From Demequina soli (GTDB lineage: Bacteria > Actinomycetota > Actinomycetes > Actinomycetales > Demequinaceae), in NCBI RefSeq assembly GCF_000971195.1, contig NZ_BBLZ01000003.1:1-64000 (forward strand): DNA of 64,000 nucleotides, given 5' to 3'. A program made the position numbers and the translations under genes. Below are positions 17,252 through 25,591 of the stretch, one piece after another. A model generated the notes under the pieces. That model worked only from the letters and a program-made list of their open reading frames with translations. It was not told the origin of the DNA and ran no database searches. How positions within the stretch are numbered: the stretch's first letter is position 1; every line of letters starts with the position of its first letter.

Positions 17252-19882
17252 GTGCATGAGGCGTGGTCGGGTCGAGGGGGATGGTCGCTCACCCGCGACG
17301 ACGACCGCCTCACGCTGACCGTCGGCGACGAGACCGAGGTCTTCGAGGGCGTCGACGCAGGCCGCCTCACCGTGCGCCGCACCTGGAACGGCCTCGCGCT
17401 CCACGTCACCGGCGAGCACCCCCGCCGCCTGCCCGGCCTCACCCGCACGGACGCCGACGCGATCCGCGCGGCCGTCACGCGCATCGTCACCCGCGGCGCC
17501 CTCGCCGCGCCCCTCGCCCAGGCCGTCGAGACGCACGCCGCGCTCGAGCGGCTGCTCGCGCGCCACGTGCGCGCCCAGCGCTGGGTCCCCTACGACACCG
17601 TCGCCGCACTGCTCGACAGCCTTCCCACCAGGGACGATGCGCTGGCAGGAGTTCCGGCCGACGCCCGCACCCACCTCGAGACGCACCTCTCCCCCGGCGA
17701 GCTGCGCGCCCTCGCATTCCTCGACGGCGCCCCGCTGGCGCGCGTGGGCCAGGCGAACGCCGAGATCATGCGGCGCGAGCTGGCCGCCGGGCGGTCGTTC
17801 TTCACCCGCGTCGAGAAGGCGCCCCTCACGCTCGAGCAGGCGCGCGCGGTGGTGACGCTCGACAACCGCGTGCGCGTCATCGCGGCCGCCGGCTCCGGCA
17901 AGACCTCGGTGATGGTCGCGCGCGCCGCGTACGCGATCCGGCGCGGGTTCGTGCGACCCGAGCGGATCCTCATGCTCGCGTTCAACTCCGACGCGGCGCG
18001 CGAGCTGCAGGAACGCGTCGACATGCGCCTCGCCGCCCTCGGGTTGCCGTCGGAGGGGGTGCGGGCGAGCACGTTCCACGCGTTCGGGCTCGCGCTCATC
18101 GGCGAGGCGACGGGGCGACGCCCCCGGATCGCGCCGTGGATCGAGGCAGGCACCGAGGTCGAGAAGGTCCAGGAGATCGTCGACGAGCTGCGCGACTCCT
18201 CGCTCGACTTCCGCTTCAAGTGGGACCTGTTCCGCCTGCTCTACGGCAAGGTCCAGCCCGGGGGCGCCGAGCCCGACAGCCACGACTCCCTCACCGGCGT
18301 GACCGGCTTCGAGACGTACCGCGGCGAGACCGTGCGCACCGAGGGCGAGCGGCTGGTCGCCGACTGGCTGTTCCTCCACGGCGTCGACTACCGCTACGAG
18401 GCCCCGTACGTCCACGACCTGTTCGACCGCGACCACGAGCGCTACCGGCCCACGTTCCACTACCCCGACGCGGACCTGTGGCACGAGCACTGGGCGCTGC
18501 GGGCCGACGGCGCCGCGCCCCCGGGCGTCGTCGGCTACCGCGAGACGATGAAGTGGAAGCGCGGCATCCACCGGAAGCACGGCACGGCGCTCGTCGAGAC
18601 GGCGTGGCACGAGATCGAGGACCACAGCGGCTTCGAGGCCCTCGCACGGTCGCTCGAGGAGCACGGCATCGCGCTCGACTGGAACCCGGACCGGCCGCTG
18701 CCCGCCGCCGAGCCGCTCGAGCACGAGCGGCTCGCCCACCTGGTACGCACCTTCATGACGCACGTGAAGTCGGGCGCGCTCACGCCGGAGGACCTCGAGG
18801 CGCGCGCCGCCGCGCAGCCCGAGCTCGACACCCCGCGCACACGCCTGTTCCTCGACCTGTACTGGCGCATCCACGAACGCTGGCAGGCCGCGCTGGCCGA
18901 GGCCGACGCGGTCGACTTCGACGACATGCTGCTGCGCGCGGCGGAGCTCGTCGAGCAGGAGCCGTCGCTCGCCCGCTGGGACCTCGTCATGGTCGACGAG
19001 TTCCAGGACACGTCGCGCGCGCGGGCGCGCCTCACCCGCGCGCTGCTGGTCGGGGATTCGAAGCACCTCCTCGCGGTCGGCGACGACTGGCAGGCGATCA
19101 ACCGCTTCGCGGGCGCCGACCTCACCGTGATGACCGGCTTCGGGGACCTCTTCGGCCCGGCCCTCACGCGCCGCCTCCAGACCACGTTCCGCACCACGCA
19201 GACGACGGCGGACGTCGCGAGCCGCTTCGTGTCCGCCAACCCCACGCAGATCGCCAAGGGCGTGCGCGCGTTCCGCGGCCCGGGCGGCGCGCCCGTCGCG
19301 ATCGTGCGGGTGCCGCGGCACGATGCGCTGGCGGGCGCCGTGCGCACGCACCTGGAACGCCTGTCCGAGGCCGGCGAGGCGGGCACCGTGGACGTGCTCG
19401 GCCGCTACGGCTTCGACCGGAAGCTGGTGCCCGCGCGGCGCTTCGACGGGCTCGACGTGCGCTTCCGCACGATCCACCGATCGAAGGGCCTCGAGGCGGA
19501 CCACGTGATCCTGCCGAACGTCTCGAGCGGCCGCTTCGGGTTCCCCAGCACCATCCCCGACGACCCGGTGCTGCGCCTCGCGATGTCCGAGGACGACGGC
19601 TTCCGCCACTCCGAGGAGCGCCGCCTCCTCTACGTCGCGCTCACGCGGGCCCGCAGGACGGTGACACTGTTCACGGTCGCGGGGCGCGAGTCGCCGTTCG
19701 TGCTCGAGCTGCTCGAGGACGCCGACGTGGAGCTGCGGTCCGAGGACGGCCAGGCGGTCACCGAGGAGGTGCGGGTGTGCCCCGGATGCGGCGAGGGGAC
19801 GCTCGTGCGGCGCGAGGGGAGGTTCGGCGAGTTCTACGGGTGCTCGACGTTCCCGCGCTGCACGCAGACCGTGAAGGTGTAG
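17252..19882 (+). CDS. Superfamily 1 DNA helicase (helicase IV-like) with C-terminal zinc finger
   Basis: The 876-residue protein has UvrD/Rep motifs: Walker A AAGSGKTSVM (about 211), motif Ia LAFNSDAARELQERV, TFHAFGLALIGE, motif II VDEFQD (about 580), motif III VGDDWQAINRFAGAD, motif IV LQTTFRTTQT, motif V TIHRSKGLEADHVI and motif VI ALTRARRTV. The order and the GDDWQAI motif match E. coli helicase IV. It ends with a topoisomerase-type zinc ribbon (CPGCGEGTLVRRE, then GEFYGCSTFPRC). It likely unwinds DNA in repair. The start GTG at 17252 is inferred from a CAGGAT element six bases upstream; it is not firm. Confidence 0.9.
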   Translation: MHEAWSGRGGWSLTRDDDRLTLTVGDETEVFEGVDAGRLTVRRTWNGLALHVTGEHPRRLPGLTRTDADAIRAAVTRIVTRGALAAPLAQAVETHAALERLLARHVRAQRWVPYDTVAALLDSLPTRDDALAGVPADARTHLETHLSPGELRALAFLDGAPLARVGQANAEIMRRELAAGRSFFTRVEKAPLTLEQARAVVTLDNRVRVIAAAGSGKTSVMVARAAYAIRRGFVRPERILMLAFNSDAARELQERVDMRLAALGLPSEGVRASTFHAFGLALIGEATGRRPRIAPWIEAGTEVEKVQEIVDELRDSSLDFRFKWDLFRLLYGKVQPGGAEPDSHDSLTGVTGFETYRGETVRTEGERLVADWLFLHGVDYRYEAPYVHDLFDRDHERYRPTFHYPDADLWHEHWALRADGAAPPGVVGYRETMKWKRGIHRKHGTALVETAWHEIEDHSGFEALARSLEEHGIALDWNPDRPLPAAEPLEHERLAHLVRTFMTHVKSGALTPEDLEARAAAQPELDTPRTRLFLDLYWRIHERWQAALAEADAVDFDDMLLRAAELVEQEPSLARWDLVMVDEFQDTSRARARLTRALLVGDSKHLLAVGDDWQAINRFAGADLTVMTGFGDLFGPALTRRLQTTFRTTQTTADVASRFVSANPTQIAKGVRAFRGPGGAPVAIVRVPRHDALAGAVRTHLERLSEAGEAGTVDVLGRYGFDRKLVPARRFDGLDVRFRTIHRSKGLEADHVILPNVSSGRFGFPSTIPDDPVLRLAMSEDDGFRHSEERRLLYVALTRARRTVTLFTVAGRESPFVLELLEDADVELRSEDGQAVTEEVRVCPGCGEGTLVRREGRFGEFYGCSTFPRCTQTVKV

Positions 19883-19918
19883 CGAACCAACGCCGAGAGC
19901 CTTCCTCGTCCCTTCGCG

Positions 19919-19948
19919 AGAATCTTCCTGATGCACATCTGAGATTCT
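19919..19948. promoter_or_regulatory. Inverted repeat before the DUF4143 gene
   Basis: AGAATCT (19919-19925) and AGATTCT (19942-19948) form a seven-base inverted repeat about 27 bases before a -10 element. It may be an operator or a weak terminator of the helicase gene. Confidence 0.3.
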
Positions 19949-19974
19949 TCCTAGTAGCGCGGCGAGCCAGCCGG

Positions 19975-19980
19975 TATCAT
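19975..19980 (+). promoter_or_regulatory. -10 element of the DUF4143 gene, leaderless type
   Basis: TATCAT ends six bases before the ATG at 19987, with no ribosome site. Confidence 0.5.
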
Positions 19981-19986
19981 GCCTAC

Positions 19987-21258
19987 ATGGCCTACCAACG
20001 CCGCATCGTCGACACGATCCTCGACGAGGTCTTCCCCCACCTTGCCGCCATCGCCTTGGAGGGCGCCAAGGGAGTCGGCAAGACGGCGACCGCCACGCAG
20101 CGCGCCTCGACCGTGCTCGCGATGAACAACCCGCAGCAGCGCGAGAGCGTCGCCTCCAACCTTGACCGGATCACGGCGGTGGCGGCCCCCGTGCTCATCG
20201 ACGAGTGGCAGCTCGAACCCGCCGTCTGGGACCGCGTGCGGCGCGCCGTCGACGACGACAGCACAGGTGGCCACTTCCTCCTCGCCGGCTCCGCGGCTGT
20301 CGCGCCGGGCACGCCGATCCACTCCGGCGCCGGGCGCATCGTCCGCATGACGATGAGACCGCTCGCCCTCGGCGAGCGCCTGCCCGGAATCGCCACCGTG
20401 TCGCTCGGGTCGATGCTCGGGGCCGAGCAGCGGGACATCGCGGGCGAGTCCCCGGTCCTCTTCGACGGCTACGTCGACGAGATCCTCGCGTCGGGCTTCC
20501 CTGGCGTCCGCGGCCTGCCCGAGCGCGCACGATCACTGCAGCTCGACAGCTACATCACGAGCATCGTCGACCGCGAGCTGCCCGAGAACGGGATCACGGT
20601 GCGACGCCCGGAGGCCTTGCGCGCGTGGCTCGCCGCATACGGCGCCGCGACCGCCTCCACCGCGTCCTACGGCGCGATCCTCGATGCCGCGACGGCGGGC
20701 ATCACCGCCAAGCCCGCGCGCGCCACGGTGGACTCCTACCGCGACAGCCTCTCGCGGCTCTTCGTGCTCGATCCCGTGCCCGCCTGGACTCCCCGCTTCC
20801 ACCCACTCAAGCGGCTCGCGCTCGCACCCAAGCATCACCTGGTCGATCCGGCGCTGGCCGCGCGGCTGGCCGGCGTCAGCCGAGCGGCACTGCTCGACGG
20901 TCAAGGCTCTCGGATCGACCGCGGTCCCGCCACGTGGCTGGGGGCGCTCTTCGAGTCGCTTGTCACGCAGAGCGTACGGACCTACGCGCAGGCGGTCGAC
21001 GCCTCGGTGGGGCACCTCCGCACGTGGGATGGCGGACGCGAGGTCGACCTGATCGTCGAAGCGCCGGACGGCCGGATCGTCGCCATCGAGGTGAAGCTGG
21101 CCGCGACCGTCGGCGACCGGGACGTCCGCCACCTCAACTGGCTCGCCGACCAGCTCGGCGATCGCGTCGCCGACCGCGTGGTCATCACCACGGGGCCGGC
21201 CGCCTACCGTCGCGCGGACGGCGTCGCCGTGGTGCCGCTCGCGCTGCTCGGTCCGTGA
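19987..21258 (+). CDS. AAA_14/DUF4143 ATPase
   Basis: This 423-residue protein has a Walker A motif GAKGVGKT (26-33), a Walker B VLIDEWQ (69-75), and a DUF4143 C-terminal region with a PD-(D/E)xK-like core (REVDLIVEAPDGRIVAIEVK). This architecture is common in bacteria; some members are linked to toxin-antitoxin or defence functions, but the role is unproven. Its use of AT-rich codons is a little higher than its neighbours. It is a single gene, flanked by its own promoter element and a strong terminator. Confidence 0.9.
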   Translation: MAYQRRIVDTILDEVFPHLAAIALEGAKGVGKTATATQRASTVLAMNNPQQRESVASNLDRITAVAAPVLIDEWQLEPAVWDRVRRAVDDDSTGGHFLLAGSAAVAPGTPIHSGAGRIVRMTMRPLALGERLPGIATVSLGSMLGAEQRDIAGESPVLFDGYVDEILASGFPGVRGLPERARSLQLDSYITSIVDRELPENGITVRRPEALRAWLAAYGAATASTASYGAILDAATAGITAKPARATVDSYRDSLSRLFVLDPVPAWTPRFHPLKRLALAPKHHLVDPALAARLAGVSRAALLDGQGSRIDRGPATWLGALFESLVTQSVRTYAQAVDASVGHLRTWDGGREVDLIVEAPDGRIVAIEVKLAATVGDRDVRHLNWLADQLGDRVADRVVITTGPAAYRRADGVAVVPLALLGP

Positions 21259-21287
21259 GCTCCCGCCACTCTCGGAGATAAGCAGAA

Positions 21288-21340
21288 GCTCCGGCGACGG
21301 GCTGGGACCTGGAAGATCAGGCCCGGACCGTCGCCGGAGC
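21288..21340. terminator. Strong bidirectional terminator
   Basis: GCTCCGGCGACGG (21288-21300) pairs perfectly with 21328-21340; the 27-base interior holds a second small stem (GGGaCCTG with CAGGCCC). It separates the convergent DUF4143 and MFS genes. Confidence 0.9.
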
Positions 21341-21364
21341 GGTGAGTCGTGCGGGGTCGAGGCG

Positions 21365-22909
21365 TCAGCCGCGCTCGCCCTCGTCGTCGGAGCCGACGAC
21401 GGCCGGGACCGCCGCATCGTCCGCGCCGGAGATCTGCTCGCCGGCGGCCGCGACGGCGGACTCCGCCTCGACGTGACCGGCGCCGCCGGACATGCTCCTC
21501 GTCCGGACGAGGATGGCGGCGGACAGCGCCGCGAGCAGCACCGCGCCGACCGAGATCCACATGGCGGTCGAGAAGCCGTGGACGGTGGCCTCGGCCATCT
21601 CCGCGGGTGTCGAACCGCCGTGGTCGGCGATCCAGTTGGTGGTGGCGGTTGCCGCGACCGTGTTGAGCAGCGCGATGCCGATCGAGCCGCCCACCTGCTG
21701 CGTGGTGTTGAGCGTCGCGGACACGACGCCCGCGTCGCTGCCGCGCACCCCGCCGGTGGCGGTCGCCATCGACGGCATGAACGTCATGCCCATGCCCAGG
21801 CCGAGGAGGATCAGGCCGGGGAACACGTGGACCCAGTAGGTCGAGTCGACGTCGATCTGCGTGAGGTATGCCAGCGCCGAGGCGCCGATGAGCATGCCGG
21901 GGATCATGAGGCGACGCGGGCCCACGCGGGGCAGGAACCGCGCCGAGATGCCCACCGCGCCGGTCATCATGCCGACGACCATGGGCAGGAACGCGACGCC
22001 GGTCTTGAGCGGCGAGAAGCCCTGGATGCCCTGCATGTAGTAGGTGAGGAACAGGAAGACACCGAACATGCCGATCTGGGTCAGCCCGACGGCGACGAGC
22101 GCGCCCACGCGGTTGCGGTCGCGCAGCAGGTGGAGCGGGAGCAGCGCGTGCGGAGTGCGACGCTCGACGGCGACGAAGATGCCGAGAAGCACCACGCCGA
22201 GCCCGAGCATCGACAGCACGAGCGTCGAGGTCCAGCCGTGCTGCTCGGCCTCGCTGAGGCCGTAGACGATCGCGAGCAGGCCCGCGGTCGCGAGCAGCGC
22301 GCCGGGGATGTCGAGGCGGGTGCGGATGCCCTCGACGCCGTGGTTGTGCAGGAACAGCGACGCGCCGATGACGGCGAGCACGGCGATCGGCACGTTGACC
22401 ATGAGGGTCCAGCGCCAGTCGAGGTACTGCGTGAGCGTGCCGCCGAGGATGAGGCCGATCGCGGCGCCGCCGCCGGCGATCGCGCCGTAGATGCCGAGGG
22501 CGCGGGCGCGCTCCTTCGGTTCCGTGAACGTGACGTTGAGCATCGACAGCGCGGCGGGTGCGAGCAGCGCGGCGAAGACGCCCTGGAGCGCACGGGCGAC
22601 GACGAGCATCGCGAAGGTCTGGGAGAACCCGCCGAACGCCGAGGCGGCGGCGAAGCCCACGAGGCCCACGATGAGGACCTGCTTGCGGCCGAAGACGTCG
22701 CCGAGGCGGCCGCCGAGGAGCAGCAGGCCGCCGAAGGCGAGCGTGTACGCGGTGATGACCCACTGGCGGTCGGCATCCGAGATGCCGAGGTCCGCCTGCG
22801 CGGTGGGCAGCGCGATGTTGACGATGGTCATGTCGAGCACGACCATCAGCTGAGCAAGGCCGATCGCGGCCAGGCCCCACCAGCGGCGGGGATCGGGTGT
22901 GATGTCCAT
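21365..22909 (-). CDS. DHA2 family drug:proton exporter (EmrB/QacA type)
   Basis: The 514-residue protein has 14 predicted membrane segments, motif A as GGRLGDVFGRKQVL in the first cytoplasmic loop, WRWTLMVNVPIA after segment 5, and the DHA2 start VVLDMTIVNIALP with the membrane Asp of motif D1. It exports toxic cations or drugs. RBS AAAGG stands just upstream of ATG 22909. The C-terminal tail is charged and holds a GGACGATGCG decamer (ADDAAVPA). The divergent TetR gene is its probable repressor. Confidence 0.92.
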   Translation of the reverse strand: MDITPDPRRWWGLAAIGLAQLMVVLDMTIVNIALPTAQADLGISDADRQWVITAYTLAFGGLLLLGGRLGDVFGRKQVLIVGLVGFAAASAFGGFSQTFAMLVVARALQGVFAALLAPAALSMLNVTFTEPKERARALGIYGAIAGGGAAIGLILGGTLTQYLDWRWTLMVNVPIAVLAVIGASLFLHNHGVEGIRTRLDIPGALLATAGLLAIVYGLSEAEQHGWTSTLVLSMLGLGVVLLGIFVAVERRTPHALLPLHLLRDRNRVGALVAVGLTQIGMFGVFLFLTYYMQGIQGFSPLKTGVAFLPMVVGMMTGAVGISARFLPRVGPRRLMIPGMLIGASALAYLTQIDVDSTYWVHVFPGLILLGLGMGMTFMPSMATATGGVRGSDAGVVSATLNTTQQVGGSIGIALLNTVAATATTNWIADHGGSTPAEMAEATVHGFSTAMWISVGAVLLAALSAAILVRTRSMSGGAGHVEAESAVAAAGEQISGADDAAVPAVVGSDDEGERG

Positions 22910-23041
22910 GGGAGCCTTTCACGGGCGCGTCGGGACGCGCGGCTGAAACGGGGGCGGCATCGCCGGGGAGCCCTGACGGGCGGGGCCGGGGCCCGGGGGC
23001 CGAGGCGGTCGGCGGGTCGGAAGCGGGACGATGGGCCCTTG

Positions 23042-23070
23042 AGGAACTTCCTAGCCGCCCGGTAAGTTAC
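23042..23070. promoter_or_regulatory. Candidate TetR operators between exporter and regulator
   Basis: Two odd-centred palindromes, AGGAACTTCCT (23042-23052) and GTAAGTTAC (23062-23070), lie 20 bases apart, just upstream of a TATAGT -10 element (23082-23087) for the regulator. The position suits a repressor controlling both divergent genes. Confidence 0.5.
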
Positions 23071-23155
23071 TGACAGGACGCTATAGTGGAACTAGCCGGC
23101 CGTCAAGTCGATTCCCGCGAGACGCAAGAATCTCGACGACCACCGAGAGGACGCC

Positions 23156-23719
23156 ATGACCGAGACCCCCACCCGCCGCCGCGGAGACACCCGTGCGCGC
23201 ATCCAGGAGGTCGCGCTCGAGCGCTTCACCGACAACGGCTACGACCAGACCTCGCTGCGCGAGATCGCCGAGGACCTGGGCGTCACCAAGGCCGCGCTGT
23301 ACTACCACTTCAAGACCAAGGACGAGATCCTCGAGTCGCTGCTGAGCGAGGCGTCCGTCGCCCTCGACGCCCTGGTGACGTGGATGCTCGCCGAGCCCTC
23401 CACGCGCGAGCGCCGCGTCGAGATGATCCGCCGCCTCGGCGAGATCACCCAGGGCGTGCCGGGCGACGTCATGCGCTGCATCCAGCAGAACGAGGTCGCG
23501 CTGCAGAACCTCGGCACGACGACCACCCTGGTCCACGACCTCAAGGTCCGGCTGTGGCAGGCCGCCCTGCCCGACGACGCCTCGATGGAGGACCGCCTCC
23601 GCATCCGCATGGCGACCATGGCCGTGCTCATCGCGAACAAGCCGGGGAACGACCTCGGCGGCACCGCGGCCGCGCGTGCCGCCGCGGCTCAGGCGATCGC
23701 CGAGGACCTCATCCGCTAG
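23156..23719 (+). CDS. TetR family regulator of the DHA2 exporter
   Basis: The 187-residue protein has the TetR helix-turn-helix (TDNGYDQTSLREIAEDLGVTK, AALYYHFKTKDEIL, residues about 26-62) and an unrelated ligand domain. It is divergent from the exporter with palindromes between them, the classic arrangement of a drug-responsive repressor. ATG 23156 has GAGAGGA upstream. Interestingly, one DDA here (PDDASMED) is spelled GAC-GAC-GCC rather than with the iterated decamer. Confidence 0.92.
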   Translation: MTETPTRRRGDTRARIQEVALERFTDNGYDQTSLREIAEDLGVTKAALYYHFKTKDEILESLLSEASVALDALVTWMLAEPSTRERRVEMIRRLGEITQGVPGDVMRCIQQNEVALQNLGTTTTLVHDLKVRLWQAALPDDASMEDRLRIRMATMAVLIANKPGNDLGGTAAARAAAAQAIAEDLIR

Positions 23720-23726
23720 GCGGGGG

Positions 23727-24308
23727 TCAGCCCAGCGTCGCGGCGGCCTCCCGCAGCTCGGCGAACGCGGCGGCCGTGCGGTCGCGCAGCTCGCCCGGCT
23801 CCTCGCCCTCGGCCGGATCCACCCATCCGCGGAAGCCGGTCGAGAAGGCGACCACGCCCATCTCCGCCGCGAGCCGCGCGACGGGTCCCGGCACACCCCG
23901 GGCGACCAGCGCATCGTCCATCGCGGCGGCCATGCCGACGGCCTTCATCGCGTTGCGCGCCCGGAACTCGTCGTTGGCGGCGATCGCCGCGTCGATGAGC
24001 GGGCTGAGCTCGCGGTTGAACTCGGTCATCGAGGACGATGCGCGGTCCAGCCCGGCGGCGACCGCGTCCAGGGGGGTCGCGCCGGCGGGCGCCTCGGCGA
24101 TCCCCTCGGCGAGCAGGCGGCTGAGCGTCTCCTGGCCGGCGGTGAGGATGTCGCGCTTGTCGGCGAAGTGGCGATGGAAGGTGCTGCGGGTGAGGCCCGC
24201 GCGCTCGGCGATCTGGGCGACGGTGGTCTCGTCGAAGCCCTGCTCGGCGAACAGCTTGAGCGCCTCGACGACGAGGCGCTGGCGGGCGTCGGGCTTCCAT
24301 CGGGCCAT
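23727..24308 (-). CDS. TetR family regulator next to an epimerase
   Basis: The 193-residue protein has a TetR helix-turn-helix (AEQGFDETTVAQIAERAGLTR, STFHRHFADKRDIL). It converges with the preceding TetR with seven bases between stops and is divergent from the epimerase gene over a perfect 20-base palindrome starting 15 bases from its own start codon. It therefore probably represses itself and the epimerase. Two decamers lie inside it (DRASSSM, MDDALVA). Confidence 0.92.
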   Translation of the reverse strand: MARWKPDARQRLVVEALKLFAEQGFDETTVAQIAERAGLTRSTFHRHFADKRDILTAGQETLSRLLAEGIAEAPAGATPLDAVAAGLDRASSSMTEFNRELSPLIDAAIAANDEFRARNAMKAVGMAAAMDDALVARGVPGPVARLAAEMGVVAFSTGFRGWVDPAEGEEPGELRDRTAAAFAELREAAATLG

Positions 24309-24323
24309 GCGGTCATCGTAGTC

Positions 24324-24343
24324 GATGCGACACGTGTCGCATC
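24324..24343. promoter_or_regulatory. Perfect 20-base palindromic TetR operator
   Basis: GATGCGACACGTGTCGCATC is its own reverse complement. A second half-site TGTCGCATC recurs at 24368-24376, 44 bases further on and just before the epimerase ribosome site (GGAGG, 24383-24387). It lies between the TetR gene and the epimerase gene and should bind that TetR. Confidence 0.85.
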
Positions 24344-24393
24344 AAGGTGTTACCGTGATGGAACAACTGTCGCATCACTTTCGGAGGTTCACC

Positions 24394-25275
24394 ATGCGCG
24401 TCTTCATCACCGGCGGGACCGGTCTCATCGGCGCGGCGGTCGTCGCCGAGCTCCTCGCGGCGGGCCACGAGGTCACGGCCCTCGCCCGCTCGGACGCCTC
24501 CGCGGCGACGGCCACCGCCGCCGGCTGCGCCGCGGTGCGCGGGTCGCTGGCGGACCTCGAGGTGCTGCGCGCCGCGGCCGCGGCCTCCGACGGGGTGATC
24601 CACCTGGCATTCGGCAACGACTTCAGCTCCCCCGAGGCCCTCGCCGCGAACGTCGCCGAGGAGTCCGCAGCGCTCGAGGTCCTGGGATCCGCCCTGGTGG
24701 GCAGCGAGAAGCCGCTGGTAACGGTCGCGGGCACCCCGGGCGTGCCGGGACGCGCGTCGACTGAGGAGGACCCGGTCCCGACCGTGGGCCCCGTGGGCGG
24801 ACGTGGCCTCGCCGTGATGCGCGCGCTCGGGCTTGCGTCGCAGGGCGTGAGGTCGTCGGCGGTGCGGCTGCCGCGCACCGTGCACTCGGACGGCACGGGC
24901 GGCTTCGCCGGGATCCTTACCCGGATCGCCCGCCAGACGGGCGTCGCCGCCTACCCGGGTGACGGCACGCAGCGCTGGCCCGCGGTCCACGCCGCGGACG
25001 CCGCAGTGCTGTTCCGCCTCGCGCTCGAGGGCTCGCCCGGCGGCGGCGTGTGGCATGCCGTCGCCGATGACGGCGACGCGGTGCGGGACATCGTCGAGGT
25101 GATCGGGCGCCGGCTCGGGCTGCCGGTCGAGTCGCGTCCCGCCGACGCGTTCGGGCCGCTGGGGGCCGTGTTCGCGGCGGACCAGCCATCGTCGAGTGCG
25201 CTCACCCGTGCCGAGCTGGGCTGGGAGCCCACGCACCCGAGCCTGCTCGAGGACCTCGAGCTGATCGAGGCCTGA
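24394..25275 (+). CDS. NAD(P)-dependent epimerase/dehydratase family protein
   Basis: The 293-residue protein opens with the Rossmann motif FITGGTGLIGAAVV and belongs to the extended SDR family; the usual YxxxK is not evident, which is common in the NmrA-like and 'SDR family oxidoreductase' branch. ATG 24394 follows GGAGG by six bases. Control by the divergent TetR suggests it answers an inducing small molecule. The substrate is unknown. Confidence 0.88.
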   Translation: MRVFITGGTGLIGAAVVAELLAAGHEVTALARSDASAATATAAGCAAVRGSLADLEVLRAAAAASDGVIHLAFGNDFSSPEALAANVAEESAALEVLGSALVGSEKPLVTVAGTPGVPGRASTEEDPVPTVGPVGGRGLAVMRALGLASQGVRSSAVRLPRTVHSDGTGGFAGILTRIARQTGVAAYPGDGTQRWPAVHAADAAVLFRLALEGSPGGGVWHAVADDGDAVRDIVEVIGRRLGLPVESRPADAFGPLGAVFAADQPSSSALTRAELGWEPTHPSLLEDLELIEA

Positions 25276-25297
25276 CTCTCCCCTACCCGCACGGCGG

Positions 25298-25583
25298 TCG
25301 GGACGCTCAGTCCTCAAGAATCGGTGACTTCGGCGATCTCGGGACGCTCAGTCCTCGGCCGCGCGAGCCCGGGCGGGCGCTCTTGGCTGGCGCTCGCGGC
25401 GGGGCCAGCCCATGCGCGGTCCCCCGGCGTGTGAGGACTGAGCGTCCCGAAACGGGCGCCCAGGCCGAATCCTGAGGACTGAGCGTCCCGAGCCGCGAGC
25501 GAAGCTGCGCGCGCCGAGCCGCGAGCGGAGCTCAGCGTCCCGCGAGGTGGGGTCCTCAAGGATTCGGGAGTGCTGAGCGTCCC
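25298..25583. repeat. Cluster of a 19-base element in nested inverted pairs
   Basis: TCGGGACGCTCAGTCCTCA stands at 25298-25316, with a copy lacking only the last base at 25339-25356. The exact reverse complement stands at 25432-25450 and 25473-25491. Shorter pieces recur at 25531-25542 (CTCAGCGTCCCG), 25551-25566 and 25572-25583. The outer pair (25298/25473) encloses the inner pair (25339/25432), so a long two-stem structure can form. It might be a terminator array, a MITE or a protein-binding cluster. Confidence 0.85.
25490..25532. repeat. 17-base direct repeat
   Basis: GAGCCGCGAGCGAAGCT (25490-25506) recurs with one change at 25516-25532, starts 26 bases apart, inside the repeat cluster. 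Confidence 0.8.
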
Positions 25584-25591
25584 AACCCCTC

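Larger units (their letters stand above)
25276..25591. other. Gene-free 316-base region between convergent genes
   Basis: No credible gene is seen on either strand. The region is filled with repeated short elements described in the next two entries and separates the stops of the epimerase and prpC. Confidence 0.75.

Noticed and set aside
25298..25491. CRISPR array
   Set aside because: The 19-base units are in both orientations, with unequal gaps of 22, 75 and 22 bases, and no cas genes are near.
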